From: Planktotalea sp.
Lineage (GTDB): Bacteria; Pseudomonadota; Alphaproteobacteria; Rhodobacterales; Rhodobacteraceae
DNA length: 15,584 nt
Reading direction: 5' to 3'
Assembly (NCBI GenBank): GCA_024645145.1
Contig: JAHEGL010000145.1
Coordinates: 1-15,584 of the forward strand
Under the pieces are notes generated by a model. It was not told where the DNA came from. It ran no database searches and saw nothing but the letters and a program-made list of their open reading frames with translations. Position 1 is the stretch's first letter; each line of letters opens with the position of its first letter. This document shows positions 1 to 7,518 of the stretch, in pieces. Made by a program: the position numbers and the translations under genes.

Positions 1-1
1 C

Positions 2-487
2 GATGACGAGCTGCGCTGGGCACAGGATCATTTGCGCATTTTGTCTGGCCTTTATGGCGTTTTGCGCCCGCTCGATGGCATTCAACCTTATCGCCTTGAA
101 ATGGGTTCTCGCCTCAAGACCCGTCGCGGCACATCACTTTACGATTACTGGCGCACCGACTTGTCCAAAATGCTGAATACGCAAGCCGATGAGATTAGGA
201 CAGATACGTTGGTGAATTGCGCAAGTCAGGAATATTTCGGCGCGGTCGCACCCAAAGCGCTGAAATTACGCGTCATCACCCCTGTCTTTATGGAAAACAA
301 AGACGGCAAAGCCAAAATCGTGAGTTTCTTTGCCAAGAAAGCACGGGGTGCAATGGCACGTTATATGATTCAAAACCGTGTTGAGAGTGCTGAAAACATC
401 AAAGAGTTTGATACCGGCGGCTATGCCTTCCAGAAAGACATGAGCGAAGGCGATCGCTGGGTTTTCTTGCGCGACTACCCGAGCTGA
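2..487 (+). CDS. yaaA: YaaA/DUF328 family protein (peroxide stress), 5'-truncated by the window
   Basis: This is the C-terminal part of a YaaA (DUF328) protein; the frame is open from base 2, so the true start lies upstream of the window. About 161 codons are visible, against roughly 250-260 residues for the full family. The family signature LSGLYGVLRPLD is followed by QPYRLEMG, then a C-terminal half with NCASQEYF, ITPVFMENKDGK and SFFAKKARGAMARYMI, matching my memory of E. coli YaaA block by block. In E. coli the protein limits DNA and protein damage during hydrogen peroxide stress by lowering intracellular free iron; that role is transferred here by family only. The TTG at 32 lies inside conserved sequence and is not the start. 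The gene ends in TGA and overlaps the 3' end of the convergent kinase remnant by 13 bp. Confidence 0.93.
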   Translation, partial: DDELRWAQDHLRILSGLYGVLRPLDGIQPYRLEMGSRLKTRRGTSLYDYWRTDLSKMLNTQADEIRTDTLVNCASQEYFGAVAPKALKLRVITPVFMENKDGKAKIVSFFAKKARGAMARYMIQNRVESAENIKEFDTGGYAFQKDMSEGDRWVFLRDYPS

Positions 488-1125
488 TTCACCCCAAGCG
501 CTTGGGCTTCTGGCATGTCCAAAGCTGCGCTATGTTCGATGACAAGAGATTTTTTCAACGGTTTTGTCAGGTAATGGTCTAGCCCAGCTTGCAGTATCAT
601 TTCTTGATCGCCCGCCATAGCGTGAGCGGTCATAGCGATTATCGGAACAGCCTTTTGGACGATTTCCTCCAACGAACGAATGTCTTGCGTTGCCTCTTTG
701 CCATCTTTTTTCAGCATCGAAATATCCATAAACACGATGTCAGGCTAAAAACTTTTATAAAGCGCAACGGCTTCAATCCCGTTGCTGGCAAATTCTAGAT
801 CAACGTCCAAGTATTTAAGCATTTTGCGAAAGATCAGTTGATTGGTTTTATTATCTTCCGCAGCAAGAATACGCAGTTTTCGCCCTCCCTGAAGCGCGAT
901 TGGCGGTTCACGATTGACTGGATGAAAAACCAAAGCGTCAGCCGCACCGCCCTTCTGCTCAGGCGGCGCAAGATCTATCAACACGCGGTATAAATGCTGG
1001 CGCGGCACAGGCTTTTGCAGAATGCACGATACTGCATCCCTCGCCGGATCAGCCTCCGCAACGCTGACGTTAGATGTGGTGAGTAATATTAAAAGGTCGG
1101 GAAATTTCGCGCGAAAGGTGCGGGC
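475..1125 (-). pseudogene. Hybrid histidine kinase remnant (two receiver-like domains), truncated by an IS and carrying an internal TAG
   Basis: Only the C-terminal end of a hybrid sensor kinase remains; no histidine-kinase or ATPase domain is visible. The first part (about 1125-930) resembles a non-phosphorylatable receiver (KFPDLLILLTTSN, then LQKPVPRQHLYRVL). The second part, from LRILAAEDN, is a canonical receiver: the acidic pair ED, phosphoacceptor Asp in FMDISM, Thr in AMTAHAM and Lys in TKPL. An in-frame TAG at 745-747 sits just before PDIVFMD, removing the phosphoacceptor half. The reading frame runs through the IS end at 1126-1143, so residues encoded above 1125 belong to the IS and not to the kinase. 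The gene ends with TAG at 475-477. Partners and signal are unknown. The receiver identification is secure; that it came from a hybrid kinase is inferred from the tandem-receiver layout. Confidence 0.85.
745..747 (-). other. In-frame amber codon inside the receiver domain
   Basis: On the minus strand the codons read AGT TTT TAG CCT GAC ATC GTG TTT ATG GAC/GAT, so S-F-stop-P-D-I-V-F-M-D. The sequence continues in the same frame with perfect receiver-domain conservation on both sides, so this is a single nonsense codon and not a frameshift. Related receivers usually have R, Q or K at this point; a CAG to TAG transition is one plausible origin. Confidence 0.85.
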
Positions 1126-1143
1126 GGCTTTGTTGTACAAATC
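1126..1143 (+). repeat. Terminal inverted repeat, transposase-3' end of the IS
   Basis: GGCTTTGTTGTACAAATC pairs with the inverted copy at 2232-2249, differing at two positions. Similarity continues imperfectly for about 10 more bases inward (GGGTGAAGGG versus GGTTGATGGG). The repeat interrupts the kinase remnant. Confidence 0.9.
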
Positions 1144-1432
1144 GGGTGAAGGGCGTTCTCCCCGGTACCCCAAGCGGACTTATCCTACAGACTCTGTGAT
1201 AGGTATGCCAAGAGCTGTGTAGCGGTTGAGGGCGGCGATACGGATTTGGATCTCGGCAACCTGCCTTTTAAAGTCCCGCGCCATCAGCGATTGGCCAAAC
1301 AGTTTCATACAATGCATCTTCGTTTCGACGCGGCTTCGGCGGTGAGATCCACTCCAGCGTCGCCACAGAGTGCGGCCAAGATATCGCTGCGCGCTGACTG
1401 CATCGTTTCGGGCAACAGCTTCGGCACTCGTC

Positions 1433-1469
1433 TACTGCCAGGCAGTGCATGCCTGCATGCACGATAGGG
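1433..1469 (+). repeat. 37-nt double-hairpin palindromic insertion, copy A
   Basis: This segment interrupts the transposase between KPWK and the AVARN block. Hairpin 1 is ACTGCC-A-GGCAGT (1434-1446). Hairpin 2 is GTGCATGC-CT-GCATGCAC (1445-1462). A GATAGGG tail follows. Removing 37 nt leaves GTCGAT and restores the frame as W-K-S-T-S-A-E-A-V-A-R, as expected for the family. Compared with copy B, three adjacent base pairs of hairpin 2 differ, with both sides changed so pairing is preserved. Confidence 0.85.
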
Positions 1470-1789
1470 GATTTCCAGGGCTTTGCATTTTTACGCGGTG
1501 GGATGACTGCATGGGCATCTCTGGCGGCAATTGCCTCGTGGCATTTACGGGTGTTATACGCCCCGTCGGCTGTGACGCTGCAGATGTCCTGATCTGGAGG
1601 GATTTGATTCAGGAGTTCGGGCAGCATTGGAGCATCACCGATGTTGCTGCTGGTGACCTCGACTGCTCGAACCTCCAGCGTTCCCTCGTCGATGCCTAGG
1701 TGTATCTTGCGCCATATGCGGCGTTTGGAGCCGCCATGTTTGTACGCATTCCACTCGCCTTCATCTTCGGCTTTGATCCCCGTGCTGTC

Positions 1790-1826
1790 CACTGCCCGGC
1801 AGTTGCTGCTCGCAGCAACGAGAGGG
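1790..1826 (+). repeat. 37-nt double-hairpin palindromic insertion, copy B
   Basis: This segment interrupts the transposase between NLL and DSTGIK. Hairpin 1 is ACTGCC-C-GGCAGT (1791-1803). Hairpin 2 is GTTGCTGC-TC-GCAGCAAC (1802-1819) and shares two bases with hairpin 1. A GAGAGGG tail follows. Taking out exactly 37 nt leaves GTCGAT on the plus strand, which restores the frame as L-L-I-D-S-T-G, the expected family sequence. It aligns without gaps to copy A at 1433-1469, in the same orientation. Confidence 0.85.
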
Positions 1827-2231
1827 GATGAGGAGATTCAGTGAACCCTTTGATCCACGATAAGGGAGGTTCACGTTTAGTGTCTTCTGGCGACGGCATA
1901 AGGTGCTGAAATCTGGTACAACCCAATTTAACCCGACCAGCCACAGCAAGCTCTGGACAAACCCAGTTGTTTGCCGAAGTGGCATCCCAAACAAGACCTT
2001 CAGCGTCAGACAAGTTTGAATGGCGGCATCACTGAATTGTTGCTGCCGACCGCGCTTACCATTTGGCGGAGGCATCCAAACCATCGCTGGATCAAACCAG
2101 ATCGACAACGATCCGCGTTGCTTCAAGCTGTCATTATAAGACGACCAATTCTTGGTCTTGTACTTCGTAGGGTCCCAACTGCTCCTGCCTTCAGCTATCA
2201 CACTTGATTCATAAAGTGAATCCCATCAACC

Positions 2232-2249
2232 TATTTGTGCAACAAAGCC
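2232..2249 (-). repeat. Terminal inverted repeat, transposase-5' end of the IS
   Basis: Read on the minus strand this end is GGCTTTGTTGCACAAATA, matching the 1126-1143 end at 16 of 18 bases. The transposase start lies about 30 bp inside it. Confidence 0.9.
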
Positions 2250-2251
2250 GT

Positions 2252-2271
2252 CAAAAGCCTTCGCAAAGGCT
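2252..2271 (-). terminator. Possible weak terminator downstream of the thiolase gene
   Basis: On the minus strand a 6-bp stem (AGCCTT/AAGGCT, 4-nt loop) at 2256-2271 is followed by TTTTG. It lies 35 bp past the thiolase stop and just before the IS end. The stem is short and the T-run has only four bases, so this is a tentative call. Confidence 0.3.
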
Positions 2272-2305
2272 CTTGCAAGATCTTTTCAAAAAGTTCTTTT
2301 TCCGA

Positions 2306-3484
2306 TCAGAGTGCTTCGATTGCCAAAGCAATGCCCTGACCGCCGCCAATACACATCGTGATCAACGCGCGCTTACCTCCGATCCGCTCAAGCTCATAGA
2401 GCGCTTTGAGCGTAATGATCGCACCTGTCGCACCAACTGGATGGCCCAGCGCGATCGCACCGCCATTCGGATTTACCCTTGCCGGATCAAGGCCAAGCTC
2501 TTTGTTCACCGCAAGCGCCTGCGATGCAAACGCTTCGTTGCTTTCTACAACATCAAAGTCAGACGCCTTTAACCCAGTGCGCGCCAGCAGATTTTCAACC
2601 GCTGGTACAGGTCCAATCCCCATCACTTCAGGACGCACGCCGGCGTGGGCATAGCCAAGAATACGCGCGCGTGGCTTCAGACCAGCCTTTTTAGCAGCAG
2701 CAGCCGTCGCAAGCACCATTGCAGCGGCACCATCATTAATACCGGAAGCGTTGCCTGCGGTCACAGTCCCGTCGTTTTGGAACACTGTGCGCAATCCTGC
2801 GAGCGCCTCATCAGAGGTGGCTTTAGGATGCTCATCCACCACAAAGTCAACCATATCGCGTTTTACTTTGATCGAAACTGGAGTGATCTGGCTTTCGAAA
2901 TAGCCGTTCTCAATCGCACATGCCGCCCGTGTTTGGCTCGCCATCGCGAAAGCGTCTTGTGCTGCGCGCGTGATGCCATGCTCCGCGGCAACATTCTCTG
3001 CGGTGACACCCATATGACCCGTACCAAAGGGACAGTTCAAAGCACCCAGCATCATATCCAGTGTGCGTATGTCGCCCATCTTCGCGCCCCAACGTTGGTC
3101 AGGGTTGATAAAGGGCGAACGCGACATGTTTTCCGCGCCACCCGCAAGCGCGAAATCGGCATCCCCAAGCATGAGCGATTGGACTGCGGACACAATTGCC
3201 TGCGCACCGGAGCCACAAAGACGGTTCACATTCATCGCAGGGCTCGTGTCGGGAATACCAGCATCAATCGCTGCAACCCGTGACAAATACATATCACGCG
3301 GCTCTGTGTTGATCACATGACCGAAGACAACATTACCAATCTGCGCGCCTTCAACACCAGAGCGTTGCAGCGCGGCTTTGCTCGCAATCGTTGCCAGCTC
3401 TATTGGCGATGTTTGCGCGAGCGCGCCACCGAACGTGCCAATCGCTGTGCGCGCGCCATCGAGGATGACGATTTCGTCGGACAT
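2306..3484 (-). CDS. bktB: Acetyl-CoA acetyltransferase / beta-ketothiolase, BktB-like
   Basis: A complete thiolase of 392 residues, the normal length. Thiolases condense two acyl-CoAs (typically two acetyl-CoA to acetoacetyl-CoA) or run the reverse cleavage, in the cytoplasm, for fatty acid or branched-chain breakdown or polyhydroxyalkanoate supply. The nucleophilic Cys is C90 (NRLCGSG); H348 (IALGHPVGATGA) and C378 (TMCIGGGQG) complete the active site. TEPRDMYLSRVAA, WGAKMGDI and MMLGAL resemble Ralstonia BktB more than PhaA, so the symbol is a best match and not proof of substrate. The ATG start is preceded by GGGAG at a good distance. The gene is not linked to a reductase or synthase of PHA metabolism here. 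Its promoter should lie in the 117-bp gap shared with the divergent membrane-protein pseudogene. Confidence 0.93.
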   Translation of the reverse strand: MSDEIVILDGARTAIGTFGGALAQTSPIELATIASKAALQRSGVEGAQIGNVVFGHVINTEPRDMYLSRVAAIDAGIPDTSPAMNVNRLCGSGAQAIVSAVQSLMLGDADFALAGGAENMSRSPFINPDQRWGAKMGDIRTLDMMLGALNCPFGTGHMGVTAENVAAEHGITRAAQDAFAMASQTRAACAIENGYFESQITPVSIKVKRDMVDFVVDEHPKATSDEALAGLRTVFQNDGTVTAGNASGINDGAAAMVLATAAAAKKAGLKPRARILGYAHAGVRPEVMGIGPVPAVENLLARTGLKASDFDVVESNEAFASQALAVNKELGLDPARVNPNGGAIALGHPVGATGAIITLKALYELERIGGKRALITMCIGGGQGIALAIEAL

Positions 3485-4126
3485 TTATATTCTCCCATTC
3501 TTGAATTTGATCAGACTATGGCCCCACATCCACGGTTTGTCAGCACAGACGAAACATCAAAGAGACTTGTGAGCGACGCAAGAGCGTGTTTTCTTTTTCC
3601 AATGACTTTGCATCCAAAGCCGACGGCACAAACACCCGCTGAGCACAAACTGCTTTCCGAATGCGCTGAACCTGCACGCATTATATTTGGCGAAGGCTCG
3701 GTGCCCGAACAACAAAGTGACGACAACTTAATCAACGCAACTTTTTTGCGTGATCTGTTACTCTCCGAAGCGGGATTGGGTGCCAAGGGGCTTCGCATAA
3801 GAGGCGCATGGATTTCTGGGAAGCTGGATCTTAAAGGCGCACGTTTGAGTTGTGATCTGTCTTTCACTCAATGCCATTTCACGGATGTGCTTGAATTGGT
3901 GAACGCTCGGATGCGTGGGTTGATCTTCTCGGGCTGCAACCTGCCCGGCCTGTCCGCAGACAACGTTGTTTTGGACGGGGCTTTATTCATACGCGCAGGT
4001 ACGCACATGAGCGGCGAGATGAGCCTGTCAGGTGCGCATATCAATGGCGACGTGCAGCTTGTGGATTGCAGCATCCTGTCAGAAACTCAGGACGCGATTT
4101 TTGCACCCTCAATGACGGTTGATGGG

Positions 4127-4129
4127 TAA
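4127..4129 (+). other. In-frame TAA, first stop in the membrane repeat protein
   Basis: Codons read ATG ACG GTT GAT GGG TAA CTC TAT CTG GGA AAT. The frame resumes at once with LYLGNYPYSG and stays open for 148 codons. CAA to TAA is one simple explanation. Confidence 0.8.
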
Positions 4130-4573
4130 CTCTATCTGGGAAATTATCCCTATTCTGGCGAAGATACTTCGCTAACCTGCAAAGGCGCGTTGTTCTTCTT
4201 ATCACTTGCGACAAAGCACGATGTGTTTGTGACGAACGTCGCAACATCTGTGCAAGATGATTTTGGCGCAGGCGGGATTTTTCAAGCCACGGAAGAACAC
4301 GGCCGCGACATCGCTTTGTTATTTGCGCGTGCGCGCATTGAAGGGCTTTTGTATTTCAAAGACAGCCAGATCGGTCGCGGCATCGTAAATCTGTCAGGCG
4401 CGCGCTGTGCGCGGTTGCGCGATGAGCCTGAAGGGCCGGGCGCGAGCTATCCAATCCGCTTGGACGGGCTCACATACGACGGCTTCTCACAACACACCGA
4501 TACGTCGGTTCAAAATCGTCTCGCGTGGTTAGAGCGTCGCCCCGAAGACATGGGTTTCACGGCACAGACCTAT

Positions 4574-4576
4574 TAA
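4574..4576 (+). other. In-frame TAA, second stop in the membrane repeat protein
   Basis: Codons read GCA CAG ACC TAT TAA CAG CTT GCA CGC GTG. From memory, relatives have an acidic residue or Gln in a 'PYEQLA'-like stretch here, so GAA to TAA is plausible. The frame then stays open to the true end at 5165-5167. Confidence 0.78.
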
Positions 4577-5182
4577 CAGCTTGCACGCGTGTTGCTATTG
4601 AACGGGCAACGCGCGGATGCACGCAGTGTTCTTATGCGCAAAGAACATATGCTGAGGGATGCAAACAGGCGTGCAATTTTTGCACGCGGTGGTTTGCCGT
4701 TACGTTGGCTTGCCCATTGTATCGCTGATGGCGTGATGCGCGTGGCGGTAGGCTATGGGTACCGACCTGCGCGCGCCTTGTTCTTTGCTGCGGCGTTGAT
4801 CATTGGCCTTGGCGCGTTCTTCGACCAAGCCTGGCGCGCGGGTGATATGACCCCCAATGCTGCCCCTATTCTCATTCGGGCAAATTGGATTTCTGAGATT
4901 GAAACCCACGCGGATAACCCAGCTGCCTTCTGGTCCAGTAAGACTGAAGCAGGCAAAGATTGGGAAACCTTCAATGGCTACGCCTACGCCGCTGACTTGG
5001 TCATACCGATCGTATCTTTGGGACAAGAAACCGCTTGGGCGCCGTCCACCTCGCGCTCCCGTTTGGGGCGCGTTGGGTGGTGGTTGCGTTGGTTCGCAAA
5101 GGCGCTTGGATGGATCATTACAGCGCTTGGTGCTGCGGCAGTGACAGGGGCTGTGCGGCAGGACTAACTGTAAAGAGCTCCT

Positions 5183-7507
5183 TTATTCCCCGTAAGGAAC
5201 CCAGACTGTTTTTGTCTCTGTCGCAGCATTTAGATAATCGCGCGTGGTGATGTGCGTCGTTTGCCCATTGTTCACCCACGTGCGTTTGAGATTGCCAACG
5301 CTCTTCGCCTCGATCACAGCGGACACGTCGGAGGAGGATTGGCTCCACACGGCATCAACATCGTTATGCGCCGCCAGGTGCGGTGCAAGCTCAGTATGGC
5401 TTCCGGTAAGTATATTTACGACACCAGACGGCACATCAGAAGTTTCTAATATCTGAATGAAATCCGTCGCGGTCAAAGGAAACGGCTCGCTCGCCGCCAA
5501 TATACAGCGATTGCCCATCGCCATGCTCGCACCCATCGGTTGGATCAAACCAAGCAAAGGCAAATCATCAGCGCAAAGCGCGCCAATCACACCAACAGGT
5601 TCTTTCATCGCCAGTGCGATGCCTTTTATAGGAACACCGCGCGCGGCACCGTCCCATTTGTCGGCCCACGCAGCGTAGGTGAAGAGTGCGTTCAGCGACG
5701 CTTCAACCTCTGCTTTGCCGCCGGTCTTGCCCGTCATCAAGTCAATGCGCTTGGCGCATTCAGAAGCGCGGGCAGATAGGTTCTCTGCCATATAATAGAG
5801 GATTTGCGCGCGCAGATGACCTGTCGTTTTGCCCCATGAACTCGCGGCTTGCGCGGCCTCAACAGCGTTGCGAATATCCTTACGATTGGCGAGCGACACA
5901 TCGCCCAGCTTTTCGCCCTTCTTGGAGAAGACCGCCTTGGAATACCCACCATCAGGACGCGCTTGTTTGCCGCCAATATAAAGCTTGGCTGTGCGATCAA
6001 TCGGATCAGCGCCAGCGTCACGTCCGCCAAACGCCTCAACCTTACTCAACGCTTTGCTTTTTGCCTTGGGTTTCGTGTAGGCCATCAAGCCCTCCAGCCC
6101 GCCTTCACGCCCAAACCCGCTTTCGCGCACACCACCAAAGGGGGCAGCCGCATCAAAAAGGTTTGTCGCGTTCACCCATACCACGCCAGCCACAAGTTTC
6201 GGCGCAATATCGAGTGCGAGATTGACGTTCTCTGTCCAGACAGTTGCCGCGAGGCCATAACGCGTGTTGTTGGCGAGCTGCACCGCTTCCGCGGGGGTGC
6301 GGAACGTGGTGGCACAAAGGACAGGCCCAAAGATCTCTTCCTGCATTAGGGTCGCAGACGGCGAAAGGCCTGTTATCAATGTAGGAGGATAGAAACAGCC
6401 ACGCTCAGGCATGTCGCACGCGGCATGATATGTTTCACCCTCTGTGTTGTCATTCACCATCTTGGTGATCTGTGCCAACTGCACAGGATCTACGATAGCA
6501 CCAACATCAATGCATTTATCAAGCGGATCGCCAATGCGAAGTCCATCCATCCGGCGCTTCAGTTTGGTGTAGAACCGTTCCGCCACGCTTGCCTGAACCA
6601 ACAAGCGAGACCCAGCACAACAAACTTGGCCCTGATTAAACCAGATCGCATCAACCAGCCCTTCAACTGCGCTATCAAGATCAGCGTTATCAAAGACGAT
6701 ATAGGGCGATTTACCACCCAGCTCTAAGGTCAGCGCCTTGCCTAAACCAGCGGTTGCCTCGCGAATGCGGCGACCCACGGCGGTGGAGCCCGTAAAAGCG
6801 ATTTTATCGACGTCCGCATCAACAATGTGCTGACCTGTTTCACCATCACCCGTGACGATATTCACAACGCCTGCAGGCACGCCTGCTTCATTACAAATCT
6901 CTGCAAAAATCATTGCACTTAGCGTCGTATATTCAGCAGGTTTCAACACCACAGTGTTACCCATCGCAAGTGCTGGTGCTATCTTCCAAGCGAGCATGAG
7001 TAACGGGAAATTCCAAGGCACGATCTGGCCGCAAACGCCTATTGCCTCACGCTCAGGCATTTCATCGTCCATCAACTGCGCCAAGCCAGCGTGATAGTAG
7101 AAATGACGGATCGCCAAGGGAATATCAATGTCGCGGCTTTCGCGGATCGGTTTGCCGTTGTCGAGCGTTTCCATCACCGCAAGCAAGCGCGCGTGTTTCT
7201 GCATCAAACGCGCAATCGCGTAGAGCACGCGCGCTCGCGCAGGTGCATCCTTAGCCCATTTGCTTTGCGCCCTACGCGCCGCTTTGACCGCGAGCGCAAC
7301 CTCATCGGCCGTGCCTTTCGTCAGACCCGCAAGCCGCGCGCCTGTGGCAGGGTTATTCAACACCAGATCATCACGCAGAATGCCAAATTTACCATCAATG
7401 AAGTGACCGGCAAGACCGCCGCGGCTTTCGATCCATTCTAGCGCTTCAGCGCAACTTTCAGGGGCAGGACCATAATCCATTTTGTCGAGACGTTCGGAAA
7501 TGCTCAT
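5183..7507 (-). CDS. Two-domain aldehyde dehydrogenase, ALDH16-type
   Basis: A 774-residue protein, well above the usual ~490 of an aldehyde dehydrogenase, because a second degenerate ALDH domain follows the first. Domain 1 (about 1-480) is catalytically complete: N166 in VPWNFP, K189 in VLKPAE, E262 in LELGGK, C296 in GQVCCAG, E391 in EEIFGP. Domain 2 (about 505-774) resembles an NAD-binding half (YIGGKQARP, EPVGVIGAL, GVVNILTG) but lacks the catalytic Cys and Glu and has S-E-P where K-P-A-E would be. This is the ALDH16 architecture; a Loktanella enzyme of this class has been characterised structurally, whereas human ALDH16A1 lacks the catalytic Cys. The gene lies 11 bp after deoC, whose stop codon overlaps its ribosome binding site (TAAGGAG), so the two are co-transcribed and probably coupled. 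Oxidation of acetaldehyde released by DeoC is the inferred role. Ends in TAA. Confidence 0.93.
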   Translation of the reverse strand: MSISERLDKMDYGPAPESCAEALEWIESRGGLAGHFIDGKFGILRDDLVLNNPATGARLAGLTKGTADEVALAVKAARRAQSKWAKDAPARARVLYAIARLMQKHARLLAVMETLDNGKPIRESRDIDIPLAIRHFYYHAGLAQLMDDEMPEREAIGVCGQIVPWNFPLLMLAWKIAPALAMGNTVVLKPAEYTTLSAMIFAEICNEAGVPAGVVNIVTGDGETGQHIVDADVDKIAFTGSTAVGRRIREATAGLGKALTLELGGKSPYIVFDNADLDSAVEGLVDAIWFNQGQVCCAGSRLLVQASVAERFYTKLKRRMDGLRIGDPLDKCIDVGAIVDPVQLAQITKMVNDNTEGETYHAACDMPERGCFYPPTLITGLSPSATLMQEEIFGPVLCATTFRTPAEAVQLANNTRYGLAATVWTENVNLALDIAPKLVAGVVWVNATNLFDAAAPFGGVRESGFGREGGLEGLMAYTKPKAKSKALSKVEAFGGRDAGADPIDRTAKLYIGGKQARPDGGYSKAVFSKKGEKLGDVSLANRKDIRNAVEAAQAASSWGKTTGHLRAQILYYMAENLSARASECAKRIDLMTGKTGGKAEVEASLNALFTYAAWADKWDGAARGVPIKGIALAMKEPVGVIGALCADDLPLLGLIQPMGASMAMGNRCILAASEPFPLTATDFIQILETSDVPSGVVNILTGSHTELAPHLAAHNDVDAVWSQSSSDVSAVIEAKSVGNLKRTWVNNGQTTHITTRDYLNAATETKTVWVPYGE

Positions 7508-7518
7508 GAGGGGTCTCC

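Larger units (their letters stand above)
1180..2201 (-). pseudogene. IS5-family transposase, frameshifted twice by 37-nt insertions
   Basis: Three reading frames must be joined to give one DDE transposase. Part 1 (2201 to 1830) holds the N-terminal DNA-binding region: RGSLSIWFDPAMVW, GKRGRQQQFSDAAIQTCLTL, then FSTLCRRQKTL and LPYRGSKGSLNLL. Part 2 (1789 to 1472) holds DSTGIK with the first catalytic Asp, then HLGIDEGTLEVRAVEV and the second Asp in SVTADGAYNTRKCH, up to NAKPWK. Part 3 (1431 to 1180, translated by hand) reads TSAEAVARNDAV, YLGRTLWRRWSG, SRVETKMHCMKLFG with the catalytic Glu, and ends GIPITESVG-stop. Each junction is a 37-nt palindromic insertion. The likely start is GTG at 2201; no strong ribosome binding site is evident. 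The joined protein, about 315 residues, has the length expected for the family. Confidence 0.9.
1126..2249 (-). mobile_element. Inactive IS5-superfamily (IS903-like) insertion sequence
   Basis: The element is bounded by 18-bp terminal inverted repeats matching at 16 of 18 positions, with the GGCTTTGTTG start typical of IS903-type ends. It contains one transposase gene on the minus strand, filling nearly the whole element. The observed length is 1124 bp; subtracting two 37-bp insertions gives 1050 bp, close to the usual size of IS903-group elements. The 9 bp outside each end (GGTGCGGGC and GTCAAAAGC) do not match, and neither do shorter 2-4 bp flanks, so no target duplication is visible. Together with the lost front of the kinase gene, this suggests an IS-mediated deletion or recombination between IS copies. 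The transposase is frameshifted twice, so the copy cannot move unaided. Confidence 0.92.
3602..5167 (+). pseudogene. Membrane-anchored repeat protein ('membrane-associated oxidoreductase'-like), two internal stop codons
   Basis: One frame of 522 codons is interrupted by TAA at 4127-4129 and TAA at 4574-4576, with protein-like sequence continuing in frame after each. The first part contains short imperfect repeats suggesting a pentapeptide-like or beta-helical fold (LRIRGAWISGKLDLKGARL, ELVNARMRGLIFSGCNLPG, MSLSGAHINGDVQLVDC). The middle part continues the pattern (ALLFARARIEGLLYFKDSQI). The last part has a membrane segment around ARALFFAAALIIGLGAFF and a second hydrophobic stretch at the C-terminus. 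The layout resembles proteins often annotated 'membrane-associated oxidoreductase' in Actinobacteria and roseobacters; no redox motif is visible, so I assign no enzyme function. The start at 3602 fits where repeat homology begins, but no ribosome binding site supports it; ATG at 3518 is an alternative. The gene ends 15 bp from the convergent ALDH gene. Confidence 0.75.

Noticed and set aside
1126..1173. Kinase residues encoded within the first IS bases
   Set aside because: They come from the terminal inverted repeat, which appears inverted at 2232-2249, so the kinase sequence ends at 1125.
1434..1829. The repeated palindromes as a CRISPR array or integron attC sites
   Set aside because: Only two copies 357 bp apart inside one gene, no spacers, no cas or integrase gene, and no attC core sites.
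2306..3484. Several long plus-strand open frames across the thiolase gene
   Set aside because: They are antisense to strongly conserved thiolase motifs and have no recognisable domains or ribosome sites.
3317..3601. Upstream extension of the membrane repeat protein frame into the thiolase gene
   Set aside because: It is antisense to the conserved thiolase N-terminus and shows no family resemblance; the frame is open only by chance.
4574..4582. Programmed stop-codon readthrough at TAA-CAG-CTT (resembles the CARYYA context)
   Set aside because: The sixth base does not fit the motif, the motif is best known for plant viruses, and a second stop exists in the same gene; simple decay is more likely.
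5171..5185. Small hairpin TAAAG-AGCTC-CTTTA between the membrane-protein pseudogene and the ALDH gene as a bidirectional terminator
   Set aside because: Five AT-rich base pairs, containing the ALDH stop codon, with no T-run; too weak to call.
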